In this document: positions 1-8,617 of the stretch, piece by piece
How positions within the stretch are numbered: the stretch's first letter is position 1
Layout: the number at the start of each line of letters is the position of its first letter
From: JAWVFM01 sp038237625
GTDB lineage: Bacteria; Actinomycetota; Thermoleophilia; Solirubrobacterales; 70-9
DNA length: 64,000 nt
Reading direction: 5' to 3'
NCBI GenBank assembly: GCA_038237625.1
Contig: JBBRYM010000001.1
Span: forward strand, 186,001 to 250,000
Program-made: the position numbers and the translations under genes
Notes under the pieces: generated by a model
What the model saw: only the letters and a program-made list of their open reading frames with translations
The model's database searches: none
Told to the model about the DNA's origin: nothing

Positions 1-912
1 GCCGATCGCCGCGCCGCAGGGGTTGTTGTGCTTGACGATTACGCAGGCGGGCTCGTCGAATTCGTCTGCCAGTGCTCGCGCCGCATCGAGGTCGAGCACG
101 TTGTTGAACGAGAGCTCCTTGCCGTGGTGCTTCGTGATCCGCGATAGGACGTGCGAGCGAGCGCCGATCTCGACATACAGAGCGGCGGCCTGATGCGGAT
201 TCTCGCCGTAGGCGAGCTCGAGGAACTTCTCGTGCGGCATGACCCAGTAGCTGGGGAAGCTCTCGTAGCGCATGCCGAACCAGCGGCTGATCGCGGCGTC
301 GTAGCGCGCCGTCGCCGCAAAGGCCTCGTTCGCGAGCCAATGGCGAGTCTCGGCGGAGATCAGCCCACCGGCCTCCTCGAGCTCGGCGAGGACGGCGTCG
401 TAGCTCTCCGGCTTCACCACCACCGCAACGAAACGGTGGTTCTTCGCCGCGGCTCGGATCATGGTCGGGCCGCCGACGTCGATGTTCTCGACGGCGTCTT
501 CCTCGGTCACGTCGTGACGGGCGATCGTGGCCTCGAACGGATAGAGGTTCACGCACACCAGGTCGATGGGCTCGATGCCCTCCGCCTCGAGCGTCTCGAC
601 GTGAGCCGGGTCGTCCCGCACGGCCAAGAGCGCCGCGTGCAGGCGCGGGTGGAGCGTCTTGACGCGTCCGTCGAGGATCTCCGGCGAGCCAGTCATCTCC
701 GCCACGTCGACAACGGCGACGCCCGCGTCGCGCAGCGCCGCGGCGGTGCCTCCCGTGGAGACAACCTCAACCCCGAGCGCCGTGAGGCCGCGAGCGAACT
801 CGACGACGCCGGTCTTGTCGGAGACCGAGATCAGCGCACGGCGCACTTGCACGCCGCCGGGGGGCGGCGCAACCTCACCGTCGCCGGCGCGTTCCGTCGC
901 GTGCGCGCTCAC
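1..912 (-). CDS. purH: Bifunctional AICAR transformylase/IMP cyclohydrolase PurH, 5' part
   Basis: N-terminal 304 codons of PurH, which performs the last two steps of IMP synthesis; the rest lies beyond the left edge. The reading frame gives an MGS-like cyclohydrolase start (RRALISVSDKTGVVEFARGL), then VSTGGTA, EMTGSPEILDGRVKTLHP, NIDVGGPTMIRAAAKNH and, near the edge, FNNVLDLDAARAL and IVKHNNPCG, which opens the transformylase domain. The start is taken as GTG at 912, overlapping the purN stop by 4 bp (GTGA); there is no ATG in the N-terminal part. An apparently unstructured stretch of about 22 residues precedes the domain. It is the last recognisable gene of a long minus-strand purine operon. 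The identification is certain; the exact start is slightly less so. Confidence 0.93.
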   Translation of the reverse strand, partial: MSAHATERAGDGEVAPPPGGVQVRRALISVSDKTGVVEFARGLTALGVEVVSTGGTAAALRDAGVAVVDVAEMTGSPEILDGRVKTLHPRLHAALLAVRDDPAHVETLEAEGIEPIDLVCVNLYPFEATIARHDVTEEDAVENIDVGGPTMIRAAAKNHRFVAVVVKPESYDAVLAELEEAGGLISAETRHWLANEAFAATARYDAAISRWFGMRYESFPSYWVMPHEKFLELAYGENPHQAAALYVEIGARSHVLSRITKHHGKELSFNNVLDLDAARALADEFDEPACVIVKHNNPCGAAIG

Positions 913-1514
913 GTCACGAGTCTATGCGTCGCGCTCGCCCGGCTGCGCGCTATGGAACGGATTGCTTGTGGCAGCAGTTCGTGCTCGACCGCGTGGATCG
1001 CGGACTCGAGCGACTCGCGGTCGCGATCTTCCGGGACCGGCACCTCCCGCTGCATGAGCGGCGGCCCGGTGTCGACCCCCTCGTCGACCCAATGGACCGT
1101 CACGCCGGTGACCTCGGCACCCGCCGCTAGGGCCTGCCCCACCGCGTCGAGGCCCGGAAAGGCGGGCAGGAGAGCTGGGTGCACGTTGATCACGCGCTCG
1201 CGAAAGCGGGCGATGAACGATGCCGACAGGAGCTGCATGTAGCCCGCGAGAACGACGAGATCCACTGCGCATTCCTCGAGCCAGTCGCCGATGGCGGCAT
1301 CGCGCGCGTCGCGATCGGGGTAGTCGCCGCGCGCGAACACCGCCGTCGCCACCCCCGCGGCGCGAGCGCGTTCGAGGGCCATGGCCTCGGGCTTGTCCGA
1401 GCCCACCCCCACCACCTCGATGCCGTCGCGCCCATGCACCGTGTCGAGAATGGCCTGGAGGTTGGTCCCGCCGCCAGAGGCGAGGACCGCGACTCGGAAC
1501 GACGTGACCGTCAC
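909..1514 (-). CDS. purN: Phosphoribosylglycinamide formyltransferase PurN
   Basis: A 201-residue, full-length GAR transformylase (10-formyl-THF dependent, third step of purine synthesis, cytosolic). The nucleotide-binding start ASGGGTNLQAIL is at about residues 12-23. The catalytic Asn/His lie in VINVHPALLPAFPG and the catalytic Asp in HWVDEGVDTGP. Starts with GTG overlapping the recQ stop by 4 bp and ends overlapping the purH start by 4 bp, so translation is probably coupled across recQ-purN-purH. No anomaly seen. Confidence 0.96.
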   Translation of the reverse strand: MTVTSFRVAVLASGGGTNLQAILDTVHGRDGIEVVGVGSDKPEAMALERARAAGVATAVFARGDYPDRDARDAAIGDWLEECAVDLVVLAGYMQLLSASFIARFRERVINVHPALLPAFPGLDAVGQALAAGAEVTGVTVHWVDEGVDTGPPLMQREVPVPEDRDRESLESAIHAVEHELLPQAIRSIARSRASATHRLVT

Positions 1515-3064
1515 GCAGCCTCCGCGAGCGTCAGCTTGGGGAACTTGCCGCCGGTGGACCGAAGCCGGCCGGCGGCGATCAGCTCGTCGACTTCGGCCAG
1601 GACCTCCGAGCTGGAGCGGTCGTGGAAGTCGCCGTAACCGGGAAGCTCGTCGTAGCCGTACTTGACGACCACCTTGCTGTGCCCGCCGCGCAGGATCTCC
1701 ACGCAGCGGGTCCTTCCGACCGAAGGTGAGGCAGCCTCCACCACCGCCAAAATCGCGTCATGCACGGACCTTGAGCCGGGCAAGCAGCGAACAGCGAGTA
1801 GCCGCTCACCCTCTAAGCCTGCTTGCTGCTTGCTGCTTGCTGCTTGCTTGAGCGGCAGCGGCCCATCGCAAACGTCACAGCACCGCCCCTCGGCCACAGG
1901 AGCGCTGCGGTCCCCGAAATGCCGCAAGATCGCCTCCCGGCGACAGCGCTCGCCCTCGACATAGCCCCAGATCGCGCGGTACTCCTGCCAGCGGACCCTC
2001 GTGGCATCCTCGCTTTCGACCTGGTTGATGAAATAGACGTGCAGTCGCTTGTCGCGCTTGTCGTCGAGCAATACGCAGCGCGCCGGAAGGCCGTCACGCC
2101 CGGCGCGGCCCGCCTCCTGGTAGTAGGCCTCGAGCGACGACGGCACGGCGACGTGGAGGACCGTACGCACGTTGGCTTTGTCGACGCCCATCCCGAAGGC
2201 GTTGGTGGCGACGACGATCGGCGCCCCGCCGCTCATGAACGTCCGCTGCGCCTCGGCCCTCGGCTCGCGCTCCATCCCGGCGTGGTATCCCGGAACGGCC
2301 ACGCCGAGCTCGCGCGCCAGCCAATCGGCGGTCTCATCGGTCTTCTTCCGGGTCCCGGCGTAGACGATCGCCGGACGGCTGGCAGGGTCTCCGAGAAGCG
2401 CGAGCATCGCGCGCCTGCGTGCCTCGTCAGATCGGGCGGGAACCACGTCGTAGGAAAGGTTCGGCCGCTCGAAGCCGGTGACTATCCGCAGCGGGTCCTC
2501 AAGGCCGAGCCGCCGCGCCACGTCGATAGCAACCTGAGGGGTCGCCGTCGCCGTGGCGGCCAGCGTGGAGCGGGGGCCGAGCGCTCTGGCGACATCTCCG
2601 AGCCGCATGTAGTCGGGGCGAAAGTCGTGCCCCCACTGGCTGATGCAATGGGCCTCGTCGACCACGAACAGGCCCACTCGTGCCGCCGCCAGCCGCTCGG
2701 TGAAGCCCGGGACGCCGAAGCGCTCCGGCGCGACGTAGAGCAGCCGACAGTCACCGGCCAGGGCGCGCTCGAGCGCAGCGCGGTTGTCGGCGGGATCGCG
2801 CTGGGCGTTGATCATCTCGGCGGCGGGCCCGAGCCCCGAGACCTGGTCGGTCATCAGGGCGACCAGCGGCGAGACGACCACGGCCAGGCGATCGTCGACC
2901 AGGGCCGGTAGCTGGTAGCAGAGCGACTTGCCGGCCCCGGTGGGCATCACGACCAGGACGTCGCGCCCCGCGATCGCGGCGTCGACTGCCTCGCGCTGTC
3001 CCGGCCGAAAGGCCGGATGCCCGAAGTGCCGGCGAAGCCCCTCGCTCGAGTCGATTGAAGTCAT
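1511..3064 (-). CDS. recQ: RecQ-family ATP-dependent DNA helicase
   Basis: A 517-residue superfamily-2 helicase. Walker A is at about residue 41 (MPTGAGKSLCYQLPA). The DEAH box DEAHCISQWGHDF, the RecQ aromatic-rich loop context and motif VI (YYQEAGRAGRDG) are present. A short zinc-binding segment follows (CRREAILRHFG...CCDVCDG). No HRDC domain is visible, so it is shorter than E. coli RecQ (about 610). A linker at about residues 405-416, between the zinc segment and a winged-helix-like C-terminus, is encoded by a 7-bp tandem repeat and is lysine/glutamine/serine rich. ATG start 9 bp after purF; stop overlaps purN. A helicase inside a purine operon is unusual but the spacing argues for co-transcription. 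Likely role: DNA repair/recombination. Confidence 0.93.
   Translation of the reverse strand: MTSIDSSEGLRRHFGHPAFRPGQREAVDAAIAGRDVLVVMPTGAGKSLCYQLPALVDDRLAVVVSPLVALMTDQVSGLGPAAEMINAQRDPADNRAALERALAGDCRLLYVAPERFGVPGFTERLAAARVGLFVVDEAHCISQWGHDFRPDYMRLGDVARALGPRSTLAATATATPQVAIDVARRLGLEDPLRIVTGFERPNLSYDVVPARSDEARRRAMLALLGDPASRPAIVYAGTRKKTDETADWLARELGVAVPGYHAGMEREPRAEAQRTFMSGGAPIVVATNAFGMGVDKANVRTVLHVAVPSSLEAYYQEAGRAGRDGLPARCVLLDDKRDKRLHVYFINQVESEDATRVRWQEYRAIWGYVEGERCRREAILRHFGDRSAPVAEGRCCDVCDGPLPLKQAASSKQQAGLEGERLLAVRCLPGSRSVHDAILAVVEAASPSVGRTRCVEILRGGHSKVVVKYGYDELPGYGDFHDRSSSEVLAEVDELIAAGRLRSTGGKFPKLTLAEAA
1819..1848. repeat. Heptanucleotide tandem repeat inside recQ
   Basis: Four perfect copies of GCTTGCT fill 1821-1848, with two matching bases before them. 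They lie in the coding sequence of recQ (minus-strand unit AGCAAGC). The unit is not a multiple of three, so gain or loss of one copy would shift the recQ frame. Confidence 0.9.
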
Positions 3065-3073
3065 CCCGGTTAT

Positions 3074-4606
3074 CTAAGTGACCGGGACGGTCGCAATCTC
3101 CTCCAGGGCGAACTTCCCGTTGCCGTCGCCACCGTCGCCGAGGGGGTAATCGCCCGTGAAGCATGCGTCGCAGTGGGCCTCGCGCGGAGTCCCGACCGCC
3201 TCGTAGACCCCGTCGAGCGAAAGGTAGGCGAGCGAGTCGGCTCCCAGCTCAGCCGCGATCTCGGCAACGGAGCGCTCGTGGGCGATCATCTCCTGGCTCG
3301 TCGACATGTCGACGCCGTAGTGGCAGGGAAAGCGGATTGGCGGCGCCGAGATCCGCAGATGCACCTCGCTCGCTCCGGCGTCGCGCAGCATCCCCACGAT
3401 CTGGGTGGTGGTGTTGCCGCGGACGATCGAGTCGTCTACCACCACGATCCGCCTGCCGCGGACGATCTCGGGCAGCGGGTTGAACTTCATCCGCAGGCCG
3501 TGCTTGCGGAGCTCCTGCCCGGGCTGGATGAAGGTCCTGGCGACGTAGCGATTCTTGATCAGGCCGTCGTCCTTCGGTAAGCCGCTTGCCCGTGAGTACC
3601 CCGTTGCGGCCGGGTTGCCCGAGTCGGGCACGGCGATGACCAGGTCGGCCTCGACGGGGGCCTCCCTCGCGAGGATCTCGCCCATCCGCCCCCGAACCTC
3701 CTGGAGCACGCGGCCCTCGAGACGCGTGTCCGGGCGCGAGAAGTAGATGTGCTCGAAGACGCAGTGCGCGGTGCCGGCGGAGGGCACGACCTGGCGCGAC
3801 TCGAGCCCGTGGTCGGTCAGCGAGATCGCCTCGCCGGGGCTCACCTCGCGGACGAGCTCGGCCCCGATGATGTCGAAGGCGCAACTCTCCGAGGCCACGC
3901 ACCAGTGCTCGCCCAGCTTGCCAAGCGCGAGCGGACGCACTCCGTACGGATCGCGGAAGGCGACAACGGCGCGCTTCGTCATCACGACCGTGGAGAACGC
4001 CCCCTCCAGCCGCGGCACGACCTCGGCGACAGCGTTCTCGATGGGGCGCGCCTCGCAGGCCGAAAGGGCGGCGGCGATGATCTCCGAATCGGACGTGCCG
4101 CGGAAGTGAATCCCTCGCTCGCGCAACTCGTTGTGGAGCTCGACGGCGTTCGTCAGGTTCCCGTTGTGAGCGAGAGCGACCTCGCGGCCGTCGTCGCGCC
4201 AGACCGGCTGGCTGTTCTCCCACGAGCCCCCGCCGGTGGTGGAGTAGCGCACGTGCCCGATGGCCATGTCGCCTTCGAGGGCTCGCAGCTTCTGCTCGTC
4301 GAAGACCTGCGAAACCAGCCCCTTCTCCCGCAGCGTGGTGATGTGGCCGCCCTCGCAGGTGGCGATTCCCGCCGACTCCTGACCGCGATGCTGAAGCGCG
4401 AAGAGGGCGAAGTAGGCCATCCGCGCAACCTCGTGCCCAGGGGCGTAGATACCGAAGACGCCGCACTCGTCGCGCGGTCCGTCACGGTCCGAAAGATCCC
4501 AGGAATCCGGTGATTGCCGCTCGGTCGCGGTCAGTTCTGGAGCCTCGTCGAGGTTGGAAGAGCCACACGGGCGCGAACCAAAGCGCCCTGCCTCGCAGGG
4601 TAGCAA
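3074..4606 (-). CDS. purF: Amidophosphoribosyltransferase PurF
   Basis: First committed step of purine synthesis (PRPP + Gln to phosphoribosylamine). The Ntn-type glutaminase core starts DECGVFGIYAPG, whose Cys becomes the N-terminal nucleophile after propeptide removal. The PRPP loop VVVDDSIVRGNTT and the Fe-S-type C-terminal CDACFTGDYP are present (Bacillus-like clustered form). The start is unclear. No in-frame ATG or GTG sits between the lepB stop and the conserved Cys. The options are TTG at 4606 (used here, giving a propeptide of about 47 residues) or CTG at 4534 (23-residue propeptide) with a GAGG Shine-Dalgarno 8 nt upstream. The longer frame running into lepB is an artefact. It is followed closely by recQ. 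Confidence 0.93.
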   Translation of the reverse strand: MLPCEAGRFGSRPCGSSNLDEAPELTATERQSPDSWDLSDRDGPRDECGVFGIYAPGHEVARMAYFALFALQHRGQESAGIATCEGGHITTLREKGLVSQVFDEQKLRALEGDMAIGHVRYSTTGGGSWENSQPVWRDDGREVALAHNGNLTNAVELHNELRERGIHFRGTSDSEIIAAALSACEARPIENAVAEVVPRLEGAFSTVVMTKRAVVAFRDPYGVRPLALGKLGEHWCVASESCAFDIIGAELVREVSPGEAISLTDHGLESRQVVPSAGTAHCVFEHIYFSRPDTRLEGRVLQEVRGRMGEILAREAPVEADLVIAVPDSGNPAATGYSRASGLPKDDGLIKNRYVARTFIQPGQELRKHGLRMKFNPLPEIVRGRRIVVVDDSIVRGNTTTQIVGMLRDAGASEVHLRISAPPIRFPCHYGVDMSTSQEMIAHERSVAEIAAELGADSLAYLSLDGVYEAVGTPREAHCDACFTGDYPLGDGGDGNGKFALEEIATVPVT

Positions 4607-4695
4607 CGGCGGTGGACCGGCCCACGCGGCCCACGCACGGCGCTGATCAACCGCGCCGGCCGTGGAAAGCCATCGGCAGGCGCGGACGGCGAAAG

Positions 4696-5301
4696 CTAGA
4701 AGAAACCGATCCTGTCCGGCGGCCAGTAGGTGAAGGCTGCCTTGCCCACGATCCACTCGCGCGGGACGGGACCCCAGAAGCGGCTGTCGTCGCTGTTGGG
4801 CCGGTTGTCTCCCATCATGAAATAGTCATTCGGGGGAATCGTGATCGCCTGCGGCAGGTTGCAGCCGATCGCATCGCCGCACGGCTTGATGAATGGCTCG
4901 TCCGCGCGCACGCCGTTCACGACCGGATGTCCGTCCACGATCTTCAGACGATCCCCGGGGCCCGCGACGATTCGCTTGATGTAGTTGGTGTCGGATTCCC
5001 CGGCGGTCGGCGCCGAGCATGCTTCGCGCGCGCGCTTGGGAGCGCCGCAGCGATCGGATGCGGATCCGGCGGGCGGATGGAAGACGACTATGTCGCCAAC
5101 GGTGGGCTCGGCGAACCGGTAGACGAGACGGTTGACGACCACGCGCTGGCCGATGTCCAGGGTGGGCTCCATCGAGCCCGAGGGGATTTGGTAGGGCTTC
5201 GCGATCTCGGCCTGGAACACCAGGGCGAAGCCGACCGCAAGCGCGACGATCACGACGAGCTCCAAGAAGCTCCCGCCGGGCACACGAGAGCGCTTGGTCA
5301 A
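4696..5301 (-). CDS. lepB: Signal peptidase I LepB
   Basis: A 201-residue type I signal peptidase that cleaves signal peptides outside the membrane. One N-terminal membrane segment (about residues 11-30) is followed by box B PSGSMEPTL (nucleophile Ser43) and box D YIKRIVAGPGD (general base Lys109). The C-terminal MMGDNRPNSDDSRFWGPV box E is present. An insertion of about 25 residues containing three Cys (about 80-105) lies between the boxes. The ATG overlaps the purL stop by 4 bp, so it is embedded in the purine operon. About 90-160 nt separate its stop from purF; that stretch holds a small inverted repeat (4586-4600, 6-bp arms). Confidence 0.95.
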   Translation of the reverse strand: MTKRSRVPGGSFLELVVIVALAVGFALVFQAEIAKPYQIPSGSMEPTLDIGQRVVVNRLVYRFAEPTVGDIVVFHPPAGSASDRCGAPKRAREACSAPTAGESDTNYIKRIVAGPGDRLKIVDGHPVVNGVRADEPFIKPCGDAIGCNLPQAITIPPNDYFMMGDNRPNSDDSRFWGPVPREWIVGKAAFTYWPPDRIGFF

Positions 5302-7502
5302 GCGACCGCCGCGTCAGACATGCGCTCGCCAAGGGAGTGCCAGGCGGCCGCTGCATCGGCCAAGGAGACACTCAGAGCGACGTCGCCGGCCTTGATCTCG
5401 ATCTCCTCGCCGCCCGCGGTCCCGATCGTCGCCAGCTCCACGCCGGCGGCCCGCGCGCGGCTCTCCAGCGCACGAACGTCATCGGTGGTTCCCGCCAGCA
5501 GTACCCCGCCCGGCCCCTCGCCGAAGATGGCATCCTCGCCGCCGTCGCCCAGCTCGACGCGGGCTCCCGTGCCCCCGGCGATCGCCATTTCGGCCAGCGC
5601 GCAAGCGAGACCGCCATCGCTGATGTCGTGCGCGGCGCTCGCTTCACCCGTTCGGACGGCGTCGCGCAGGAAGGCGAGAGCCCCGGCGACCGCCCAGAGG
5701 TCCACGTCGGGGAGGCCGGGGAGCAGCTCGCCCCGCTGCTTGGCGAGCTCCGAGCCGGCGAGCGAGGGAGCGAAGGGACCCGCGAGGGCGATCGCGTCGC
5801 CCTCGCGAAGCGCCAGCCCGCCCGGGACGGCGACGCCGGCACACTCTGGCTCGGGGATCTCACCGGCCATGCCGACCACGGGGGTCGGGTAGATCGGCCC
5901 GGACTCAGTCTCGTTGTAGAGCGACACGTTGCCGCCGACCACGGGGACACTCAGCGCCCTGCATGCGTCGGCCAGCCCGCTCACAGCCTGCTGAAGCTGC
6001 CAGGCGACGTGAGGCTTCTCGGGATTGCCGAAGTTCAGGCAGTTGGTGAGGCCGAGGGGCTCGGCGCCGGCGCACGCAAGGTTCGCCGCGCACTCGAGAA
6101 CTGCCTCGACGGCGCCGCGGTACGGGTCGCAAGCCACCCGGCGGCCGTTGCCGTCGATCGCGAGAGCGATCGACACGCCCGCCTCGGGGATGTCGAGCAC
6201 CGCCGCGTCGGCCGACTCGGGGCGGCGTAGCGTTCGCGAGCCGACGATCGAGTCGTACTGCTCGAACGCCCAGCGCTTGCTGGCGATGTTGGGCGAGGCC
6301 AGCAGGGCGAGCAGCGTCTCGTCGGGGCTCGCATCGGCGTCAAGGGTGCGCTCGTTGCCGTAGAGCCAGCCGTCCGGCGCGGCGGGCTCGAGGTCATACA
6401 GCGGGCAGTCGTCGACGAGGGCCTTCACCGGGACCTCGCCGACCAGCTCATCGCCGTCGAGGATGCGGATCGTGTCCGACTCCGTGATCACGCCGATGAC
6501 TGCGGCGCTGGTCTGCCAGCGCTCGCAGACCGCGAGGGCCTCGTCGACGCGCGCCGGCTCGACCACCGCCAGCATTCGCTCCTGCGACTCGGAGACCATC
6601 ACCTCGAACGGCTCGAGGTCCGGGTTTCGAAGCGGCACCTTGGAGACGTCGATGTCGAGACCGACGCCGCCCTTGGACGCCATCTCGCCGGCAGACGACG
6701 TGAGGCCCGCCGCGCCCAAGTCCTGGAGCGAGACCAGCAGGTCGGCGCCAAGGAGCTCCAGGCAGCACTCCAAAAGCTTGTGCTCCTCGAAGGGATCGCC
6801 GATCTGCACCGTGGGCCGCTTGGCGTCCCCCTCCTCAAGCTCGGCAGAGGCGAGGACGGAGGCGCCGCCGATCCCGTCGCGGCCGGTGGAGGCGCCGAAG
6901 AGGACCAGGGCGTTGCCGGGCCCGGCAGCCGCCGAGCGGATCAACTCGTCCGTCCTCGCGAGACCGGCGCACATCGCGTTGACCAGGCAGTTCTGCTCGT
7001 AGGGCGCCTCGAAGGCGACTTCGCCCCCAACCGTTGGCACGCCGATCGAGTTGCCGTAGTAGCCGATGCCGGCGACGACGTGGTCGAAGAGGTAGCGCGA
7101 GCGCTCGGAATCCAGCTCTCCGAAGCGCAGCGAGTCGAGCACGGCGATCGGCCTGGCGCCGACGGCGAAGACGTCGCGCAGGATGCCGCCGACTCCCGTC
7201 GCCGCGCCCTGAAACGGCTCCACCGCGCTTGGATGGTTGTGCGACTCGACCTTGAACGCGAGGGCCCAACCGCCTGGAAGGCTCACCGCGCCGGCGTTCT
7301 CGCCCGGGCCCATGACCACGCGCTCGCCCTCGGTCGGCAGCGCGCCCAGGAGCTTTCGCGAGTGCTTGTAGGCGCAGTGCTCGGACCACAGCAGCGAGAA
7401 CATCGCCAGCTCCACGCCGTTGGGCTCACGGCCCATCAGCCGGACGATCAGCTCGTACTCGGCGTCGGTCAGGCCGAGCTCGCGGTGGCGCGCGTCGCTC
7501 AC
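5298..7502 (-). CDS. purL: Phosphoribosylformylglycinamidine synthase subunit PurL
   Basis: A 734-residue small-type PurL, the FGAM synthetase ATP-binding subunit that works with PurS and PurQ, both encoded just upstream. Diagnostic stretches include LWSEHCAYKHSRK near the N-terminus, GPGENAG, VESHNHPSAVEP (catalytic/nucleotide-binding) and the second half with GNVSLYNET and AHDISDGGL. The length matches the subunit form (about 740) and not the fused 1,300-residue form. The GTG start overlaps the upstream glycosyltransferase stop by 4 bp and the stop overlaps lepB, so it sits in the middle of a translationally coupled chain. Confidence 0.97.
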   Translation of the reverse strand: MSDARHRELGLTDAEYELIVRLMGREPNGVELAMFSLLWSEHCAYKHSRKLLGALPTEGERVVMGPGENAGAVSLPGGWALAFKVESHNHPSAVEPFQGAATGVGGILRDVFAVGARPIAVLDSLRFGELDSERSRYLFDHVVAGIGYYGNSIGVPTVGGEVAFEAPYEQNCLVNAMCAGLARTDELIRSAAAGPGNALVLFGASTGRDGIGGASVLASAELEEGDAKRPTVQIGDPFEEHKLLECCLELLGADLLVSLQDLGAAGLTSSAGEMASKGGVGLDIDVSKVPLRNPDLEPFEVMVSESQERMLAVVEPARVDEALAVCERWQTSAAVIGVITESDTIRILDGDELVGEVPVKALVDDCPLYDLEPAAPDGWLYGNERTLDADASPDETLLALLASPNIASKRWAFEQYDSIVGSRTLRRPESADAAVLDIPEAGVSIALAIDGNGRRVACDPYRGAVEAVLECAANLACAGAEPLGLTNCLNFGNPEKPHVAWQLQQAVSGLADACRALSVPVVGGNVSLYNETESGPIYPTPVVGMAGEIPEPECAGVAVPGGLALREGDAIALAGPFAPSLAGSELAKQRGELLPGLPDVDLWAVAGALAFLRDAVRTGEASAAHDISDGGLACALAEMAIAGGTGARVELGDGGEDAIFGEGPGGVLLAGTTDDVRALESRARAAGVELATIGTAGGEEIEIKAGDVALSVSLADAAAAWHSLGERMSDAAVA

Positions 7503-8617
7503 GCGCTCGCCGCCCCGGCGCGCCGGCGGGCGACGGCCGTGTCGACCAACTCGCCCATGCCCTGGACTGTGTGCGACCAGGCGCGCTCATCACGGACCTC
7601 CCGCGCGCCCGCGGCGAGGCGCTCGCGCTCGGAATTGTCGGCCATACGCTCCATCAGCTCGGCGAGGTGGCCGATGTCGGGATCCCACGCCGGAATGCCC
7701 GACTCGGCGGTGCCGTTCTGGATCGAGCGGACGAGCAGGCCGTTGCGCTCGTGCTCGATGACCTCGTTAAGAGGCGCGAAGTCGCTGGTGATGACCGGCA
7801 GGCCGAAGCCCATCGCCTCGAAGAGCGGCAGGCCGAGGCCCTCCCAGCGCGCCGGCGTGAGGACGGCGTCGGCGCCGGCGACGGTCGCCAGGTGCTCGGA
7901 AGTCGTCTGATCCTCCAACAGGAACTCGATTCGCGGATCGCGCTCGGCCGCTTCGCGCGCCAGCTGCGTCCGCTTGGTGCGCTCGACCTGAGCCTTGATC
8001 AGCAGCCGCAGCCGGTCGCTCGTGGTCTTCTGAAACGCCTTGATCGACGGCGCGATCGGCTTGCGATGGCCGATGAATCCGGCCGGGAAGATCAGCTGGA
8101 CGACGTCTTCGGGGGCGGTGCGCTTGGGCTCGGCTTCGAGGAGCTCCGGGTGGATCCCCCACGGCACGTAGGGCGTCTCCAGTCCGAAGCTGCGGTAGCG
8201 CTCCTGCTCGCAGCGTGTGAACGAGTAGACGAGGTCGTAGGCCTCGCGGGCGCCGGAGACGTCTCCTTGCGTGAAGTGCTCCCAGACGAAGCGGCCGATG
8301 ACGATTACGCCCCGGGCGCGCAGGGCTGCGAGCTCGGCGAACTGGTAGTTCTGGTCGCAGAGCACGACCTCGATGCCCCGTCGCTCGACCCAGCTGAAGT
8401 ACTCCTGCGCCGTGATCTCGTAGGCGGCAGCCTCGTCGACGTCGGGCTGATCCCAGACGTCGTCGCGCTGAAGGCGCCCCTTCATCGGCCCGCGCTCCTT
8501 CTTGGGGCGGGCGAGGATGTAGGTCTCGTGGCCCAGCTCGTCCATCGCCGAGCGCAGCTGACGGGCGACCACGGGCTGGCCGCGGTTGAACCACTTGGTG
8601 ACGAGGCCGACGCGCAC
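7499..8617 (-). CDS. GT4-type glycosyltransferase embedded in the purine operon
   Basis: A 372-residue GT-B fold transferase. The N-terminal acceptor half begins VGLVTKWFNRGQPVVARQL. The C-terminal donor half has a hydrophobic strand with GFIGHRKPIAPS, then TPARWEGLGLPLFEAMGFG, the GT4 E-x7-E region (first acidic residue in RWEGLG, second in FEAM), and NGLLVRS. The start is GTG at 8617: TAG of the upstream sulfotransferase and this GTG overlap by one base. The longer upstream reading frame is antisense shadow. Paralogous to the transferase at 13207-14304 (same FNRGQ.VV.RQLRS opening and VWEQF/VWEHF motif). Donor and acceptor are unknown; given the adjacent sulfotransferases, likely surface-glycan or glycolipid synthesis. 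Confidence 0.87.
   Translation of the reverse strand: MRVGLVTKWFNRGQPVVARQLRSAMDELGHETYILARPKKERGPMKGRLQRDDVWDQPDVDEAAAYEITAQEYFSWVERRGIEVVLCDQNYQFAELAALRARGVIVIGRFVWEHFTQGDVSGAREAYDLVYSFTRCEQERYRSFGLETPYVPWGIHPELLEAEPKRTAPEDVVQLIFPAGFIGHRKPIAPSIKAFQKTTSDRLRLLIKAQVERTKRTQLAREAAERDPRIEFLLEDQTTSEHLATVAGADAVLTPARWEGLGLPLFEAMGFGLPVITSDFAPLNEVIEHERNGLLVRSIQNGTAESGIPAWDPDIGHLAELMERMADNSERERLAAGAREVRDERAWSHTVQGMGELVDTAVARRRAGAASA

Noticed and set aside
1821..1848. CRISPR-like repeat
   Set aside because: Seven-base units with no spacers; simple tandem repeat in a gene.
1823..2911. 362-residue plus-strand frame over recQ
   Set aside because: Antisense shadow of RecQ.
4607..4756. N-terminal extension of purF to ATG 4756
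   Set aside because: Overlaps the lepB C-terminus in another frame and adds no conserved sequence.
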